This document shows, piece by piece, positions 24,203 to 31,803 of a stretch of DNA of 64,000 bases (position 1 is the stretch's first letter; each line of letters opens with the position of its first letter). The DNA lies in the NCBI RefSeq assembly GCF_023078275.1, contig NC_062982.1, positions 3,484,501 through 3,548,500 of the forward strand. The letters run 5' to 3'. Under the pieces are notes generated by a model. The model worked only from the letters and a program-made list of their open reading frames with translations. It was not told the DNA's origin and made no database searches. Made by a program: the position numbers and the translations under genes. The stretch comes from Leguminivora glycinivorella. Taxonomy: Eukaryota > Arthropoda > Insecta > Lepidoptera > Tortricidae.

Positions 24203-25083
24203 TATGAATAGGTAGACGTTTGACCACGATCACACCTGATGGTAAGTTTTATAGAGATTACAATCTTTTAATCTAAATGTGATAATCAAATATTGTTCCT
24301 GGGTTATAAAGTAATCAGTTTAACAAATAGGAGCAGAAGATGGTTTAACATTTAGTCAAAGTACGGTCAGTCGCCTACAATAATATGTGATCTCTTCGCA
24401 GGAGTAAAAAATATGTGCTAAACTCAAAAAGCCATAAAACTGTGGTTATGTTTCAGATTATTTGTGTCGTTTCTTGTGTAATATATTATTGTCAGTGACT
24501 GTATATTAGTTCCTTTCAAGCTTATGTAAGTTTTGAATATACCACACAACATAAATATGAGGATAGATTTCATGAGAACTTGAACTGTCAATAACAATGT
24601 GCAATGAATAAATAATAAAAGTACTGTCAGGGCCACATGACTTGCAGGTTGTAAATTGTTATTAGGCAAGCGCAGGAGTCCATGTAATTAACACAATTAT
24701 GCTGTTAAATAGTCTGACTGGCCTTGTGAACAATACTAAGTTAACAGTTCAACCTTTCACTCAAAAAAAATGTCAAGAGAAAAAAAATTAAAAAGAAAGT
24801 TTTCTTTTTAAGAAATGTGATAAAGGCGCGAACAATCATTATCAGAATAACGTACCTTTTCAAGTTCCTTCTCGATTTCAGCCGCCCGAATGACCAGAGG
24901 TCCACGCACGGCATATTCCAACTTAACGATATTAGGGTTGATATTTTCTAAAGTGATAGCTTTTGACGCCATCCTGTGTTGTATCAAGTGATTCCTTGGC
25001 GACGGTGCACTACAAACAGCTTCCAAACGTGCCGCCGCGCCGGTCAGCAATCGACTGTGGTTTATCATCTTCAACCCCGACAT
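1..25083 (-). CDS. Alat: Alanine aminotransferase copy A (3' end outside window)
   Basis: PLP-dependent enzyme interconverting alanine + 2-oxoglutarate with pyruvate + glutamate. Exons read on the minus strand: 25083-24856, 15756-15667, 11079-10985, 10668-10478, 6561-6362, 3916-3788, 2230-2161, 944-862. Each junction has AG/GT signals and the phases (0,0,2,1,0,0,1,0) keep one frame through 362 codons. Motifs: RGPLVIRAAEIEKEL after the leader, NIGDAHAMGQKPITF, NPGNPTGQ (end of exon 5), LLADEVYQ (Asp ~292 and Tyr ~295, PLP contacts) and SISKG (Lys ~334, Schiff-base lysine by family homology), then YMGECG. The ATG at 25083 is chosen because the codons upstream in frame lack ATG and its context is AACCATGTCG. 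The first ~50 residues are rich in Arg, His and Ala and poor in acids, so a mitochondrial leader is plausible but inferred. The C-terminal exons (CPTV..., FRTTILP...) are not found between 1 and 861 and must lie left of the window. Introns hold decayed copies of exons 4 and 5. Confidence 0.93.
226..426 (+). repeat. Interspersed repeat 'CCACTCCCGCTCCCCGCTG', copy 1
   Basis: A ~200-230 bp repeat running from GTACTATCGTACAG through CCACTCCCGCTCCCCGCT, GTTACCTCACAGTTACCGCC and GTCAAAAACGCGAACA to GATCGCCAGTGTCCGAGGTG. Further copies: 1001-1178 (minus), 39943-40148, 46821-47054, 55139-55292 (partial) and 55826-56053. All six are in introns of the two aminotransferase genes. No coding content. Confidence 0.7.
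598..838 (+). mobile_element. LINE 3'-end fragment
   Basis: CACCCCCTTTCTTCCCGTGG through GGCAACCTGTCACTGCAATG to GGCGTGATTGTATGATTGTA, a lepidopteran non-LTR 3' UTR with a short tandem tail. A related tail is at 46640-46680. It ends ~25 bp from the donor of exon 8 of aminotransferase A. Confidence 0.6.
1001..1178 (-). repeat. Copy 2 of the CCACTCCCGC interspersed repeat
   Basis: Inverse orientation, from ACATCTCGGACACTGGCGAT to GGTAACCGAGAGGGGGTGG. It lies ~57 bp upstream (gene sense) of the acceptor of exon 8 of aminotransferase A. Confidence 0.7.
1376..2057. mobile_element. Inverted-repeat element, ~0.68 kb
   Basis: Ends TACAGAGTGGGGCCTGTAAC and GTTACAGGCCCCACTCTGTA are exact inverses and extend imperfectly inward (AGGCTATTCTCCTTAT...). 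A second, internal inverse of the left arm (1620-1680) suggests a nested or duplicated arm. No transposase frame. Confidence 0.7.
2236..2660 (+). repeat. ~430-bp repeat, copy 1, abutting exon 7 of aminotransferase A
   Basis: Runs from AATAGTTATTTGTTATACAA through TTTTAACGCCGAGTGTGGAA and CACTAGTGGATAA to GAGCTAGTGAGGGGAAAA. The second copy is at 20042-20474. Its left edge is only ~5 bases from the exon 7 splice acceptor (base 2230 is the first exon base). Confidence 0.75.
2700..3180. repeat. Complex repeat with internal duplications
   Basis: The segment TTAAGCTTGTGTCGAGAGATGGCAG occurs at about 2951 and 3092, with an inverse-related form near 2760-2800 (TGCCATTTCTTGACACAGGC). AAAGAGGATC and GATCCTCTTTGATA face each other. 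No coding potential is seen; the class is unknown. Confidence 0.5.
3972..4116 (-). mobile_element. LINE 3' tail (TTTCCCATTTATAATATTAG type)
   Basis: On the minus strand, ACACACTTTCCCATTTATAATATTGG is preceded by CGATCCGTTTTGCTGTGAAAG. The same tail occurs on the plus strand at 12963-13145 and 17990-18075. These are 3' ends of a common lepidopteran non-LTR family. Confidence 0.6.
4164..5832. mobile_element. Terminal-inverted-repeat element, ~1.67 kb, TTAT duplication
   Basis: Begins GGGTGATTCTAAGTTAAGAG and ends with its inverse (CTCTTAACTTAGAATCACCC). It is flanked by TTAT at 4160-4163 and 5833-5836. The interior has recurring 'tatctcccctgg' segments at about 4343, 4550, 4575 and 5640 and a nested interspersed repeat (4711-5290). 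No transposase frame was found, so it appears non-autonomous. Confidence 0.7.
4711..5290 (+). repeat. Interspersed repeat starting GGCCAAGTGCGAGTCGG
   Basis: Starts with ACCGGCCAAGTGCGAGTCGG, then GGGTTCCGTA. It has a run of ACAGACGG units (~5203-5235) and closes with TACGGAACCCTAA, the inverse of its early segment. A diverged second copy is at 14751-15306. It is a widespread lepidopteran repeat type; its transposon class is not certain. Confidence 0.65.
5918..6330 (-). pseudogene. Decayed exon-5 copy of aminotransferase A, split by a SINE
   Basis: The stretch 5918-6046 matches the 3' part of intact exon 5 (6362-6561). On the minus strand it still codes for NVRAIAVINPGNLTGQ (NPGNLTGQ in place of NPGNPTGQ) and has a donor-like end. 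The match stops at 6046, where a tRNA-derived SINE begins, and resumes weakly at about 6301-6320 (ACCAACTTGGGTA). It lies in intron 5 of copy A. The missing 5' part and a change around KALKS imply it is not a usable exon. Confidence 0.7.
6047..6300 (+). mobile_element. tRNA-derived SINE
   Basis: The head (GGTCTGGCTCAGTCGGTAGT) fits a pol III A box and GGTTCGAATCCCGG fits a B box, followed by TTATTTGTGTGATGAGCAC and a T-rich tail near 6283-6300. The same family occurs at 11128-11348 (minus) and as fragments at 1228-1365, 18827-18910 and 29590-29700. It splits the exon-5 pseudo-copy. Confidence 0.8.
6604..6830. mobile_element. MITE-like element with GGGGCGGCTCACTCC end
   Basis: The left end is CAGGGGCGGCTCACTCCGCG; the right part holds AAAGGAGTGAGCCTTCTGTA, giving GGCTCACTCC inverted ends. 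A second copy lies in opposite orientation at 18962-19248. It is in intron 4 of aminotransferase A. Confidence 0.6.
7398..10477 (-). repeat. Tandem array of partial aminotransferase exon-4 copies
   Basis: Downstream (in gene direction) of intact exon 4 (10668-10478), the 3' part of that exon with its donor is repeated. The donor-side sequence CACCTGAAGG recurs at about 7500, 7693, 7880, 10321 and 10476, and one more junction near 8064 is occupied by the retrotransposon. Spacing is about 155-193 bp. Units keep the code for RRDGHPAKWDDIV and NDLGGKPSG. On the minus strand each full unit is preceded by a C/T-rich tract (TTTCTGTCCTTGTCTCTT) and an AG. The unit nearest intact exon 4 (10321-10440) lacks ~30 bp around the VLQLL codons; the leftmost (7398-7500) is only a fragment. 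Units are near identical to each other, so the amplification looks fairly recent. Confidence 0.85.
8067..10309 (+). mobile_element. 5'-truncated non-LTR retrotransposon with RT and restriction-like endonuclease
   Basis: The insertion is flanked by the 11-bp direct repeat GATAAAACACT (8056-8066 and 10310-10320), a target-site duplication. A frame open from the left edge to TAG at 10104-10106 encodes ~680 residues without a stop. Reverse transcriptase motifs in order: LYGANLCALLKKDGGIRPIA, KVDVANAFNSVDR, GCQQGDPLAP and the catalytic VWYLDDGTLGG (YLDD in place of the usual FADD/YADD). The C-terminal third has a CxC...HHxxxC cluster (CQCGSTVDTLGHHGLSC) followed by KRPDGMTLVP...LVWDATCVD, a PD-(D/E)xK-like arrangement as in R2/R4/NeSL-type elements. 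The 3' UTR holds a GT run and a T run (10107-10141) and ends without poly-A. The N-terminal DNA-binding part is missing. The intact frame and clean duplication suggest a recent insertion. The clade is not settled from sequence alone. Confidence 0.85.
11128..11348 (-). mobile_element. tRNA-derived SINE, same family as 6047
   Basis: On the minus strand it reads GACCGGTCTGGCGCAGTCGG, then the B box GGTTCGAATCCCGG, then the TTATTTGTGTGATGAGCAC body and a tail with AATATTTAT repeats. It lies between a second SINE type (11394) and exon 3 of aminotransferase A (11079). Confidence 0.8.
11394..11615 (+). mobile_element. tRNA-derived SINE of a second family
   Basis: The head GTGGCCTAGCGGTAAGAGCG and GGTTCAAACCCCGGCTCGTA are A- and B-box-like. 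The body includes GTCGCTTTTCGGTGAAGGAA, ACATCGTGAGGAAACCGG and GCAAATGCCGGGATAACGCA, ending in GATGATGATG. A partial head repeat follows at 11616-11660. Older copies: 18310-18540 (minus), 55296-55468 (minus), 33400-33560 (minus) and 33590-33835 (plus). Confidence 0.8.
11700..12447. mobile_element. Inverted-repeat element with a nested palindromic MITE
   Basis: The arms 11700-11806 and 12350-12447 are inverses (GACGAAAGCAGAATTTGACA on one side, TGTCCGATTCTGCTTTCGTC on the other; CGACCCAAGGGTATACC versus GGTATACTCTTGGGTCG). Inside, 12049-12211 is a near-perfect palindrome with ends GGCTCCCCACAGACAGTCTT. It lies in intron 2 of aminotransferase A. Confidence 0.7.
12963..13145 (+). mobile_element. 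LINE 3' tail
   Basis: GCCCGCGGCTTCGCTCGCGT near the left, TCGCTCCGTTTTGCCGTG, then ACACACACACTTTCCCATTT ATAATATTAG, the same 3' end as at 3972-4116 and 17990-18075. Confidence 0.6.
13264..13388. mobile_element. Short MITE
   Basis: Ends GCAGGGCTAGCACATGATTG and CAATCAAGTGCTAATCCTGC are imperfect inverses, with inner GCCGCGAGATA/TATCTCGCGGC. About 125 bp, non-coding. Confidence 0.6.
14186..14504. repeat. ~320-bp imperfect palindrome
   Basis: The ends TGGGCCATTTTTTCAAAG and CTTTGAAAAAAATGGCCCA pair. Inner arms also pair (CTCAGAATCGCGAG with CTCGCGATTCTGAG; TTTCGTTACC with GGTAACGGAA). It could be an old MITE or form a long hairpin if transcribed. Confidence 0.6.
14570..14735 (+). mobile_element. 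LINE 3' UTR fragment
   Basis: AAACCCCCTCTCGCCGGGAA, CACGCATCATGCGTAACTGC and GGGGCACTAGCAGGTTAGGG form the G/C-rich type of non-coding 3' end common in lepidopteran LINEs. No frame. Confidence 0.45.
14751..15306 (+). repeat. Second copy of the GGCCAAG interspersed repeat
   Basis: Same plan as 4711-5290: ACCGGCCAAGAGCGTGTCGG at the left, GGGTTCCGTAG, a GGAC/GACA tandem run at about 15217-15262, and CTACGGAACCCTAA at the right. Sequence between the ends is diverged. It lies in intron 2 of aminotransferase A, ~360 bp from exon 2. Confidence 0.65.
16534..16655. mobile_element. Short MITE with CTTATCCACGTGGATAAG
   Basis: The outer arms (TTTCCAATGTCATCACTTAT / GATAAAATTGGAAGC) and the inner CACTTATC...CACGTGGATAAG pair as inverses. 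Non-coding; intron 1 of aminotransferase A. Confidence 0.55.
17800..18075 (+). repeat. Cluster of repeat fragments
   Basis: 17805-17925 is a lepidopteran repeat (AAACTATGGAAACGGATTAA...CCCGACGTTTCGAACTCTTT, GCGTTCGTGGTCAACGGGTG). 17940-17985 is a minus-strand SINE end and 17990-18075 a LINE tail. A fragment of the first (AAACTATGGAAACGGATTA) also lies at 838-856 beside an aminotransferase A splice donor. Confidence 0.55.
18310..18540 (-). mobile_element. Diverged SINE of the GCGGTAAGAGCG family
   Basis: On the minus strand it retains the GTCGCTTTTCGGCAAAGG, AACATCGG and GCAAATGCCGGGATTACGC segments seen in 11394-11615, plus an inserted TTTGGCGTAGGCACTAG segment shared with 26850-26910. It is old and disrupted. 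Confidence 0.6.
18962..19248. mobile_element. Second GGGGCGGCTCACTCC element with nested palindrome
   Basis: Inverse of 6604-6830. Its right end reads GCGGAGTGAGCCGCCCCTG. A ~90-bp near-perfect palindrome (18992-19083, ends ACAGTCGAC/GTCGACTGT, arms with TTTTTCACCTTATT) interrupts the AGTACAG...TACTATT segment that is continuous in the other copy. Confidence 0.65.
19741..19990. repeat. Inverted repeat with tRNA-like T-arm in both arms
   Basis: 70-bp arms at 19741-19810 and 19919-19990 are near-perfect inverses, separated by ~108 bp. Each contains GGTCGCAGGTTCGAGTCCTG CCGGAGGTG, which resembles a tRNA T-arm/B box. The spacer has no matching D- or anticodon arm, so this is not a tRNA gene; more likely a SINE-derived palindrome or MITE. 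Confidence 0.7.
20042..20474 (+). repeat. ~430-bp repeat, copy 2
   Basis: Collinear with 2236-2660 over its whole length. Small differences include an insert AGCGAAGCAAG and loss of TATA in CACTAGCGAGG. It lies in intron 1 of aminotransferase A. The ends GAGCAAGTGAAAGGATTCTA and CGAGAATAGAATCC suggest an internal palindrome. Confidence 0.75.
21535..21722 (+). repeat. Interspersed repeat with CCCCCGAC ends
   Basis: Left AAAAAACCCCCGACCGCGAC, middle ATCGGTTCATCCGTTCGGGA, a short ACAG run and right end CATCGTTTTTACGTCGGGGG. Probably a LINE 3' end; common type in lepidopteran introns. Confidence 0.5.
22183..22262 (-). mobile_element. LINE fragment, GAGTGAGCTC type
   Basis: CTGGGTGAGCTCACTCCATC and TTTGGCTAGTCTGAGGCCAA on the plus strand. 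Related fragments are at 23900-23972 (minus) and 41212-41480 (plus, the longest). Confidence 0.45.
22798..23175 (-). pseudogene. C-terminal fragment of a LINE reverse-transcriptase protein
   Basis: An open minus-strand stretch of ~117 residues with RLRWFGHVMRREPEHM, RGRPRLTWLATVKRDM and DREAWRNITRRADP, the typical C-terminal end of RTE-like and related LINE ORF2 proteins (xxWxGHVxRR...GRPxxTW...DRxxWR). No RT core is present. Degenerate relatives of this tail: 47570-47800 and 46390-46680 (plus). Confidence 0.75.
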
Positions 25084-26094
25084 GGTTGGCTGCAATCAGT
25101 CACACTACTTAAAAACACGTCACTGACAAATAACACCCCGCACACACGATAACACTGTTGGTAAATTTAGGAAAGAATTTACGCCACTACTATCTTTATT
25201 TATCTGAACCTTAATATATCACGAAATATCTGCGAACGAAGCACCAAAACACCGATTTTGGACCGATCGATATATCGCTTGATACGTTCGCTCGTGCCCC
25301 GGATTACAAAAGGACTAGATGTCGGAATAATTATAATAAATTACTTCATTTAATTCATGTCTTATCAGCGACAGCTTAAGAGTCAAGTTCGAAGGTTATA
25401 ATTATCTGATTAAAGCAATAATACTTCAAATAACTAAGACTGTAATGCCGTAAAACTAGCGATAAACTGTATTTGACGTAATTTTATCGTCGTTGTAAAC
25501 AATAAAACATGAATCAAATTGAAAAAAGTAAAAAAATATCTACTTGCTGTGTTGAGGTGTTACGTAAATTATGTAGTTAGAAGAAAATGAAAAGGAATGT
25601 ATCTTGTTTGCATTTGTTTTCTAGCAAGTTGGCAATAGCTGAAAACTGAAAATTTAAGCGGGAATGTAAGAATGTGACATTTTAGTATGGCAACATTGAC
25701 CAAAACAGCTGTTTTTGACATCACTACATATCACAATTCTAATCGCGTAGCGTACGCGTAGCAAGCGTGCTTGATAATTGCATATACGTATATTGTACTT
25801 GTGTCGTGCTTGTACTTTGTACCCCACGACCCGCAACGGCACTTCAAACCTACAGCTTTATAATTTGATAGAACATCAAAATTAGACGCGTTGCACAACA
25901 CCTTGTACGCGATAATGCAACTCATGCCCTAGCACAAAAGTATTATGTAGCGCGAGAGTATCTCGCACTCGAGCCCCTTCCGTACCTAAAGTCAGGGACA
26001 GCCCGAACTAAAATAAGCTGCTGACGGTATACATTTAGTAGCCTATACTACCTATACCATATTCAGATTAAAACTGGGACTTATCCCCATAAGT

Positions 26095-26638
26095 AAGGTC
26101 CGACCGAGATCTCGGTCTCGGTCTCGGTCTCGGCATTCTCGGCCGAAAATCGGGCCGAGATCTCGGTCTCGGCTCTCGGCCCATTTGGTGAAACCGAGAC
26201 ACAGATTTTGAATTTATTGCGCACTCGCGTCCAATCGGTTTTTAGCTACCCTTTGATTACCTCGCCCGTTTGGTATCCCGATTTTAGTGATTTTGGTAGG
26301 TTCTTTATCAATATTTCTCTATAAGCTATGGCGCCTGCTTACCATCAGGCGAGCCGTATACTTGTGTATCACTGATGTAGTCTATTTTGCTACGGTAGAT
26401 AGTTAAAGGGTGCGGTAGGTTTGGGTAGTTACGGAACCAAACACTAAACACGGCCCGACATGCTCCTGGATTCCTGATTAATAGGCGAATTTCGGTTATG
26501 AAAACATTTTTTGCAAAAATTGCATGTTTTTCGCTGTTTTATAAATTCTCGGTCTCGGTTTCGGCCGAGAATCAAATTGAATCTCGGTCTCGGTCTCGTT
26601 CTCGGCCGAGACAAAAATATCGTTCTCGGTCGGACCTT
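26095..26638. mobile_element. Inverted-repeat element rich in CTCGGT units
   Basis: Ends AAGGTCCGACCGAGA and TTCTCGGTCGGACCTT are inverses. Both subterminal zones are built from CGGTCTCGGTCTCGG-type hexamer arrays mixed with CGGCCGAGA palindromes. The interior includes a LINE-tail piece (GCTTACCATCAGGCGAG near 26338). No long frame of its own. Confidence 0.7.
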
Positions 26639-26670
26639 ACCAAGTTACCAATAAGTTACCCAAGTAGGCA

Positions 26671-26909
26671 AGCATGGTCGATGATGATTAACGATAAATT
26701 AAAAAACGTCAGGCCGTCTTTTTCGTACTATTTGCAAGTGCGAATAGGACGGCCTGACGTTTTATCGTTTATCGCAGGACCATGCTATCGGAGGTCGGAA
26801 GGTCAGATGGGAGTCGCTTTTGTAAAAACTAGTGCCTGCGCCAAATCTATCGGAGGTCGGAAGGTCAGATGGGAGTCGCTTTTGTAAAAACTAGTGCCTG
26901 CGCCAAATC
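26671..26909. repeat. Palindromic MITE followed by a 62-bp tandem duplication
   Basis: 26671-26786 is a hairpin-like element (AGCATGGTC...GACCATGCT; inner AACGTCAGGCCGTC / GACGGCCTGACGTT). 26786-26909 holds two nearly identical 62-bp units containing GGAGGTCGGAAGGTCAGATG and AACTAGTGCCTGCGCCAAAT, a SINE-derived segment. Confidence 0.65.
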
Positions 26910-27430
26910 TTGGGATTTTTAAAGTCAACGGACCTCAAGTTCCCACGAGCTGACAACGCGAAATGTGGGGTAACGCGAAGAAGATAATGAAAATTCTGCT
27001 TGAAATTTTTGAATTCAATAAAAGATTTTTCTTCAGACTAAATTTATGTTATGTTAGTAATTTACTCACCCTTACGTCTTTGGTTAGTCTCAGCCATTTT
27101 AATGTTGTATTCTAGTCCTGTAAATTAAGAATAACAATAAGCGAATTACAATACTTTAAACACTTTTCGGAATGGAAAAGTCGTTGAATTGTATATTTTC
27201 TTGTAAATCTGAGTTGTCAGTATCATAGAGTATATTGAATAGAATGGTATAGAGTTATCAGTCACGATTTTCGATTGCAGCGCCATCTATTGTTAATTTC
27301 CCGCAACTTTTCATGTGACTTTCCACGCCTGCAGGTACCTTATAGCATATTAAGCATGTGGGTCCTTTAGACATGGAACGCCACATATTTACGGCGGGCT
27401 TTTTAAATAGGATTGATGTTTTGCATTCTG

Positions 27431-27638
27431 AGGCTATGTTCAGATGAACACGCGGCGATGCGCGATTTTCTCACCGCGCGGTTTAAGATTGTAACAAAAT
27501 TAATGGCGTTGTGTACATGACCGCGCGTTGCCGCTTGTGATCGGTCATGTAAACAGCACATTTGATTTTGTAACAATTTTTTACCGCGCGGGCGGCGAAA
27601 AAATCGCGCGTTGCCGCGCGTTCCTCTGAATTTAGCCT
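27431..27638. mobile_element. MITE with GCGCG-rich arms
   Basis: AGGCTATGTTCAGATGAACA at the left pairs with TTCCTCTGAATTTAGCCT at the right. The arms carry CGCGGC/GCCGCG and ACCGCGCGG blocks, unusual in this AT-rich surrounding. Confidence 0.55.
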
Positions 27639-28199
27639 GAGTCTGAGCAAACAGAACCCGATTACAGTTATCATGTGTGAACCTTCAATGCATTTCTCAC
27701 CAGGAAACTGCTACAGAAGTTCACACAATGCCTAGACCAGTAGGAAATCAGGAATATAATAAAACAATGAAGCAGGGGAATAGTTTTTAATAATTTATTT
27801 TAAAATATGTTTTATAGTTACGTAATTGGTGGTGATACTACTTAGCTTCAAAAACCAGGAAAGAACTAGTCGAAAGCGTTTAGAGAATTACTTCTCCTAA
27901 TGCGTCTTAATTATTTCAAGCGCAGTGTTTCCTACCGACAATTTTCACCACACCAACACGAGCAATAAACGAACTGTAAAAAAACATTTCAACAATTAAA
28001 TAAACATTTCCAATTCAAAATCATTACTAAAAGGTACATTCTACCAGCAGTTTAGAACTTCAATTTAAAATTTGAATCAAATTACTTTGCACTCTTATGA
28101 ATAAAATGGACCTTTCTTATTAGTTCAAAGAATCAAGAAAGAGAGAGAGAGAGAGTGTGTGTGGGTGTGGTGAAGAGAAGATGTTCAACGATGAAACTC

Positions 28200-30290
28200 C
28201 TAATAGCCTTTTGAAAAGATGTGTTTGTGGATAGACACATAAGCTTTTTTTAATCTTACAGAATATTTTTCTTTTGTCTCAGTAAGGTTTTTTATTTGTT
28301 TGGCCAAACTGCTAGCTTCCGTGAAAAATCGGGGTGTGTGTCGTGGCGCGTGACCTGAAATAAATTCTGTAATATAGGAGCTGTTAGATATCACTAGGCA
28401 GTCGTGTGGAGTTAAAAATATAAAAAACTTAAATACGGTACTAGATATTTCATATACATTACATACATTTGATGTACAAGTGTGACTAAAATAACTTAAC
28501 GTCATCCAAAACTTTAAATATGTTTCTGGGCTTTATCGTCCATATTAAAATAGTGCATTGTGCAACAGGGGAGGCTAGGGTGATATTGATAAGGACAACC
28601 TGGAGTGAATTATAGACACGAGACTGTTTCTATACTGTGTAGGTACCTATAGCTTAATAGTCAAATTCTCTCAGTGCAACGAAAATGCTTGACATGATGG
28701 TATTTATTTTTCTTATCCCTCTTTTAGGAATAAAATGGTATGATGTAGTACTCGTTCAGTACACGTAGATGCAAGAAGACCTTTTAGCAGCAAATGTGAT
28801 GAAAAATACACATTATGTTATTGATATTACTATATAGAATAAACTTATTTCAACTGACCTGAAGTTGACGGCTGAGAACTGACATCAGTGATGTTCCTCA
28901 AAGGGGCTCTGGGTATTTGATCATCTTGCATCGGTTCTTGAATATTGCTAGCAAATTGCAGCGATGCGGTTTGCTTGCTTATCAATTCCTGAAATACATA
29001 TACATAATATATTTAACTAATTTAATGCTGAAATATTAGTACTTAAACAGTAATGTTATAAGAATTGAATATAACTAGGTAAATGTAAGAGGCAACGGGT
29101 AAATATTACCCTAATGTACCCTAATAAAAACAATTTTTCCACTTTTTCAGCGTGATTGCTGGAATTGCAATAGCACTGACCAAGTCGAGTCTAGTCTTCC
29201 AGATGAAGTATTCTATTTTTGTCAAAGTGAATACATAATATATTATTGATACTACTATATAGAATCAACTACATTTGACTGACCTGAAGCTGACGGCTGA
29301 GATCTGAGATTAGTAGCCGCCCTGTGGGTACTGATTGGTGATGTTCCTCAAAGGGGCTCTGGGTACTTGATCATCTTGCATTGGTTCTTGAACATTGATT
29401 GGAAATTGCAGCAATGTGGTTTGCTTATCAATTCCTGAAAAAAATATACATATAAATATATTCAATTTAATTCCGAAATATTAGACAACCATATAAATCA
29501 TATAATAAAGTATATTCAATTAAAGCTATAAATTAAAAAAATAAATGAATGCTCCACGACTCTTCTCTTTCGGAACAGACTAGACATAAGAACAAAAATC
29601 TATGCTCACACAAATAAATACCAATACCGGGATTTGAATCCAGGACCGCAGCTTTGCAGGTAGGATTAACACCTGATAGGCCAGACCAGTCATCAAATGT
29701 TAAATTATTATTGTAACATCTTAAATTTAAAAGCTAAAACTTACCATACCCCAAGACCTCAATAGAGAAATGGGTAAAACGGAGCCTTCCGCTTGAAGTA
29801 TTATATTTTTTCTTAAAGTGAGTATGACACAGTTTTCCATTGCTAACACATCACTGCCATTAGAAGAAGAAACCAGTCAGGCTCAATAATTGGATTGGGT
29901 CATTGGTGAAGAATCATATTATCTAATCCTGAAAAAAAACATACAGATTGTATTTTGATAGGTCTTATTGGAACTTCATAGATTTGCGAAAATACATACT
30001 GAATGCGAGCAAATTTGGAGCAAGTGGTAATTTTTATAAACTATTTTTATATGGCAATAGATCCCATTGCTATTCAGGATAAAAGGCTTTTATGAGACAA
30101 AGAAATCAAATTCCGGCCTCAAATCGAAAAACTTTCCCCTACTATTTTGTATCAGTTTCATAAGTGAAGTGAATCTCAACGAGGTCAGACTTTTATTCTA
30201 GATTTATGTATTATACTCGTAGCTAGAAAAGATGAAATACTTACGCGTTTTACCGCAATTAAGTACACAACACACAGCACTTATAACCAT
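28200..30290 (-). pseudogene. THAP-domain gene remnant, minus strand
   Basis: 30290-30245 encodes MVISAVCCVLNCGKT and ends in donor GTAAGT. The N-terminal C-x(2-4)-C placement fits the start of a THAP zinc finger. Around 29850-29746 one frame reads LCHTHFKKKYN...GRLRF, like the CxxHF half of a THAP finger, but upstream stops and phase conflicts show decay. Exon 28988-28859 (ELISKQTASLQF...ITDVSSQPSTS) joins in phase to 28354-28200, which encodes GHAPRHTPRFF, then a Lys-rich heptad-like stretch (LAKQIKNLTETKEKYSVRLK) and ends at TAG; a coiled coil after the THAP finger is usual in this family. A diverged copy of the 28988 exon lies at 29284-29440. A gene once, now probably broken; a short expressed protein from the last two exons cannot be excluded. 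Confidence 0.6.
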
Positions 30291-31137
30291 TGTTACGACA
30301 AACGAATCTAACGAGCAAATCAAAATCCGTTGAGCAGAGCCGGTATATTCACAAAAAAGCAGATTTATCGGAGTCCAGGGCAAGCACAGTCGTTGTATAG
30401 TTCAACATCATAATTTTAAAGTTCTTTCTAGCAAAGCAAAGCATCGAACATCACAAGAAAGTGAAGAATTGAAATAATGGCGTTATGGCGGCTTTGAAAA
30501 AAAAACATTCCGTTCCATGCCTCTTTTTTAAAGTTTATCATAAAAGTTTCGCACCTTCAGATTTTAAAACGGACCAATTTAAGAACAAAAACTTTAGATA
30601 ATATTTGTTTTTTTTTTGTTAATTATAATTAATAACATTTAAAAGGCTAATTAAAAATAATACAACATTATTTTTGTGTCATATCTTTTTATTTTGTTAA
30701 TTGCGTACATCGTAACGGAAACATGGAATTGGTATCTTTTCTTTCATGTGGACAGATTAGACAGGAATTTATAGAATAATTCAATTGTTTTATTAGCGCC
30801 AAACACATCTATTGTCGTGTTCATGCTAGTATTAATTAGCCACTGTTAACTTAACAGTATATAACTAGCAAAGTACATCGGATTTAAATAGAAAAGACTA
30901 TTTCCTTTGAGTGAAAACACCGTGGAAGAGCGTAAATTCACTGTTTTTTTATTTATTAATGAGGTGACTGTGTCATGTACTATCCGCTGCAAAAGTGCAT
31001 GGCGAATTTATCAATGAATTAATTCATAATTTCTCCATTCACTTTTGCAGCTGTTAGTACTTACATAGGTACTTATTAACTTTCACTAATAATTCCCAAG
31101 AGTACACGACTTTCGAGAGTATTAGTAGTATTTAATT

Positions 31138-31277
31138 ATATACTCTGTCAAACAAGTCTGTCAGTAAATAAGAACAAAGAAAACTATATGCATCCTATTC
31201 TTTAGGGTGCTAGAGAAAAGGATACCTATAGTTTTCTTTAGTTTTTATTTACTGACAGACTTGTTTGACAGAGTATA
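31138..31277. mobile_element. MITE, ends TATACTCTGTCAAACAAGTC
   Basis: Near-perfect inverted arms of ~50 bp (TATACTCTGTCAAACAAGTC TGTCAGTAAATAA and inverse) around a ~35-bp loop. It lies between the divergent THAP remnants. Confidence 0.7.
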
Positions 31278-31803
31278 CTTACCAACTTAACAACTAAATC
31301 GCTGTAAACCGAGCATCATGCAGCAAACACATCTTAAACTTCGCTGGCAACACTGTCGCTAGTGTCACTGTCACTAAATGTCAATGTCATGTGTCAGTGT
31401 CATATTCCGTCACGGAAGTATGACTAAAGCATGGAAGCCATGCTAAAATAAGAGCTCGGTGACATGTATCTTACTCACACCACACTATTACCTTTTTTAT
31501 ATGAGCGAATGAGACAATATTCCACAACTTCTTTCGTTTTCTCGAAGGTTGTCCCTAAATGCTGATGTCAAAACGGACCTGGGGTCCATTTATTATACGG
31601 CAAAATTAAATATACGTTTGTCATTTCACACTCGGTCTCCATCTTTGACAACTGTACATAGTCGTATTATATTGGTTCGAGTTTTTACCGCGACTTCAAT
31701 GGTCGTCTTGACGATATTTATTTATTTTGTGAGGATTTCTGATAGATCGTGGAAAAAATAGCTCAGTGTATATTTGTGATAGTTCCAAGTTTCATTTCTG
31801 ACT

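Larger units (their letters stand above)
20475..24855. other. Intron 1 of aminotransferase A: no further gene seen
   Basis: Apart from the repeats listed (21535, 22183, 22798, 23900) and a ~35-base T run at 24169-24200 followed by a retroelement tail (CCACGATCACACCTGATGGT), I see no exon-like conserved coding and no RNA gene here. Confidence 0.5.

Noticed and set aside
25083..25095. Longer start of aminotransferase A upstream of 25083 (MQPT...)
   Set aside because: The first codon there is TTG, not ATG; 25083 is the first ATG with good context.
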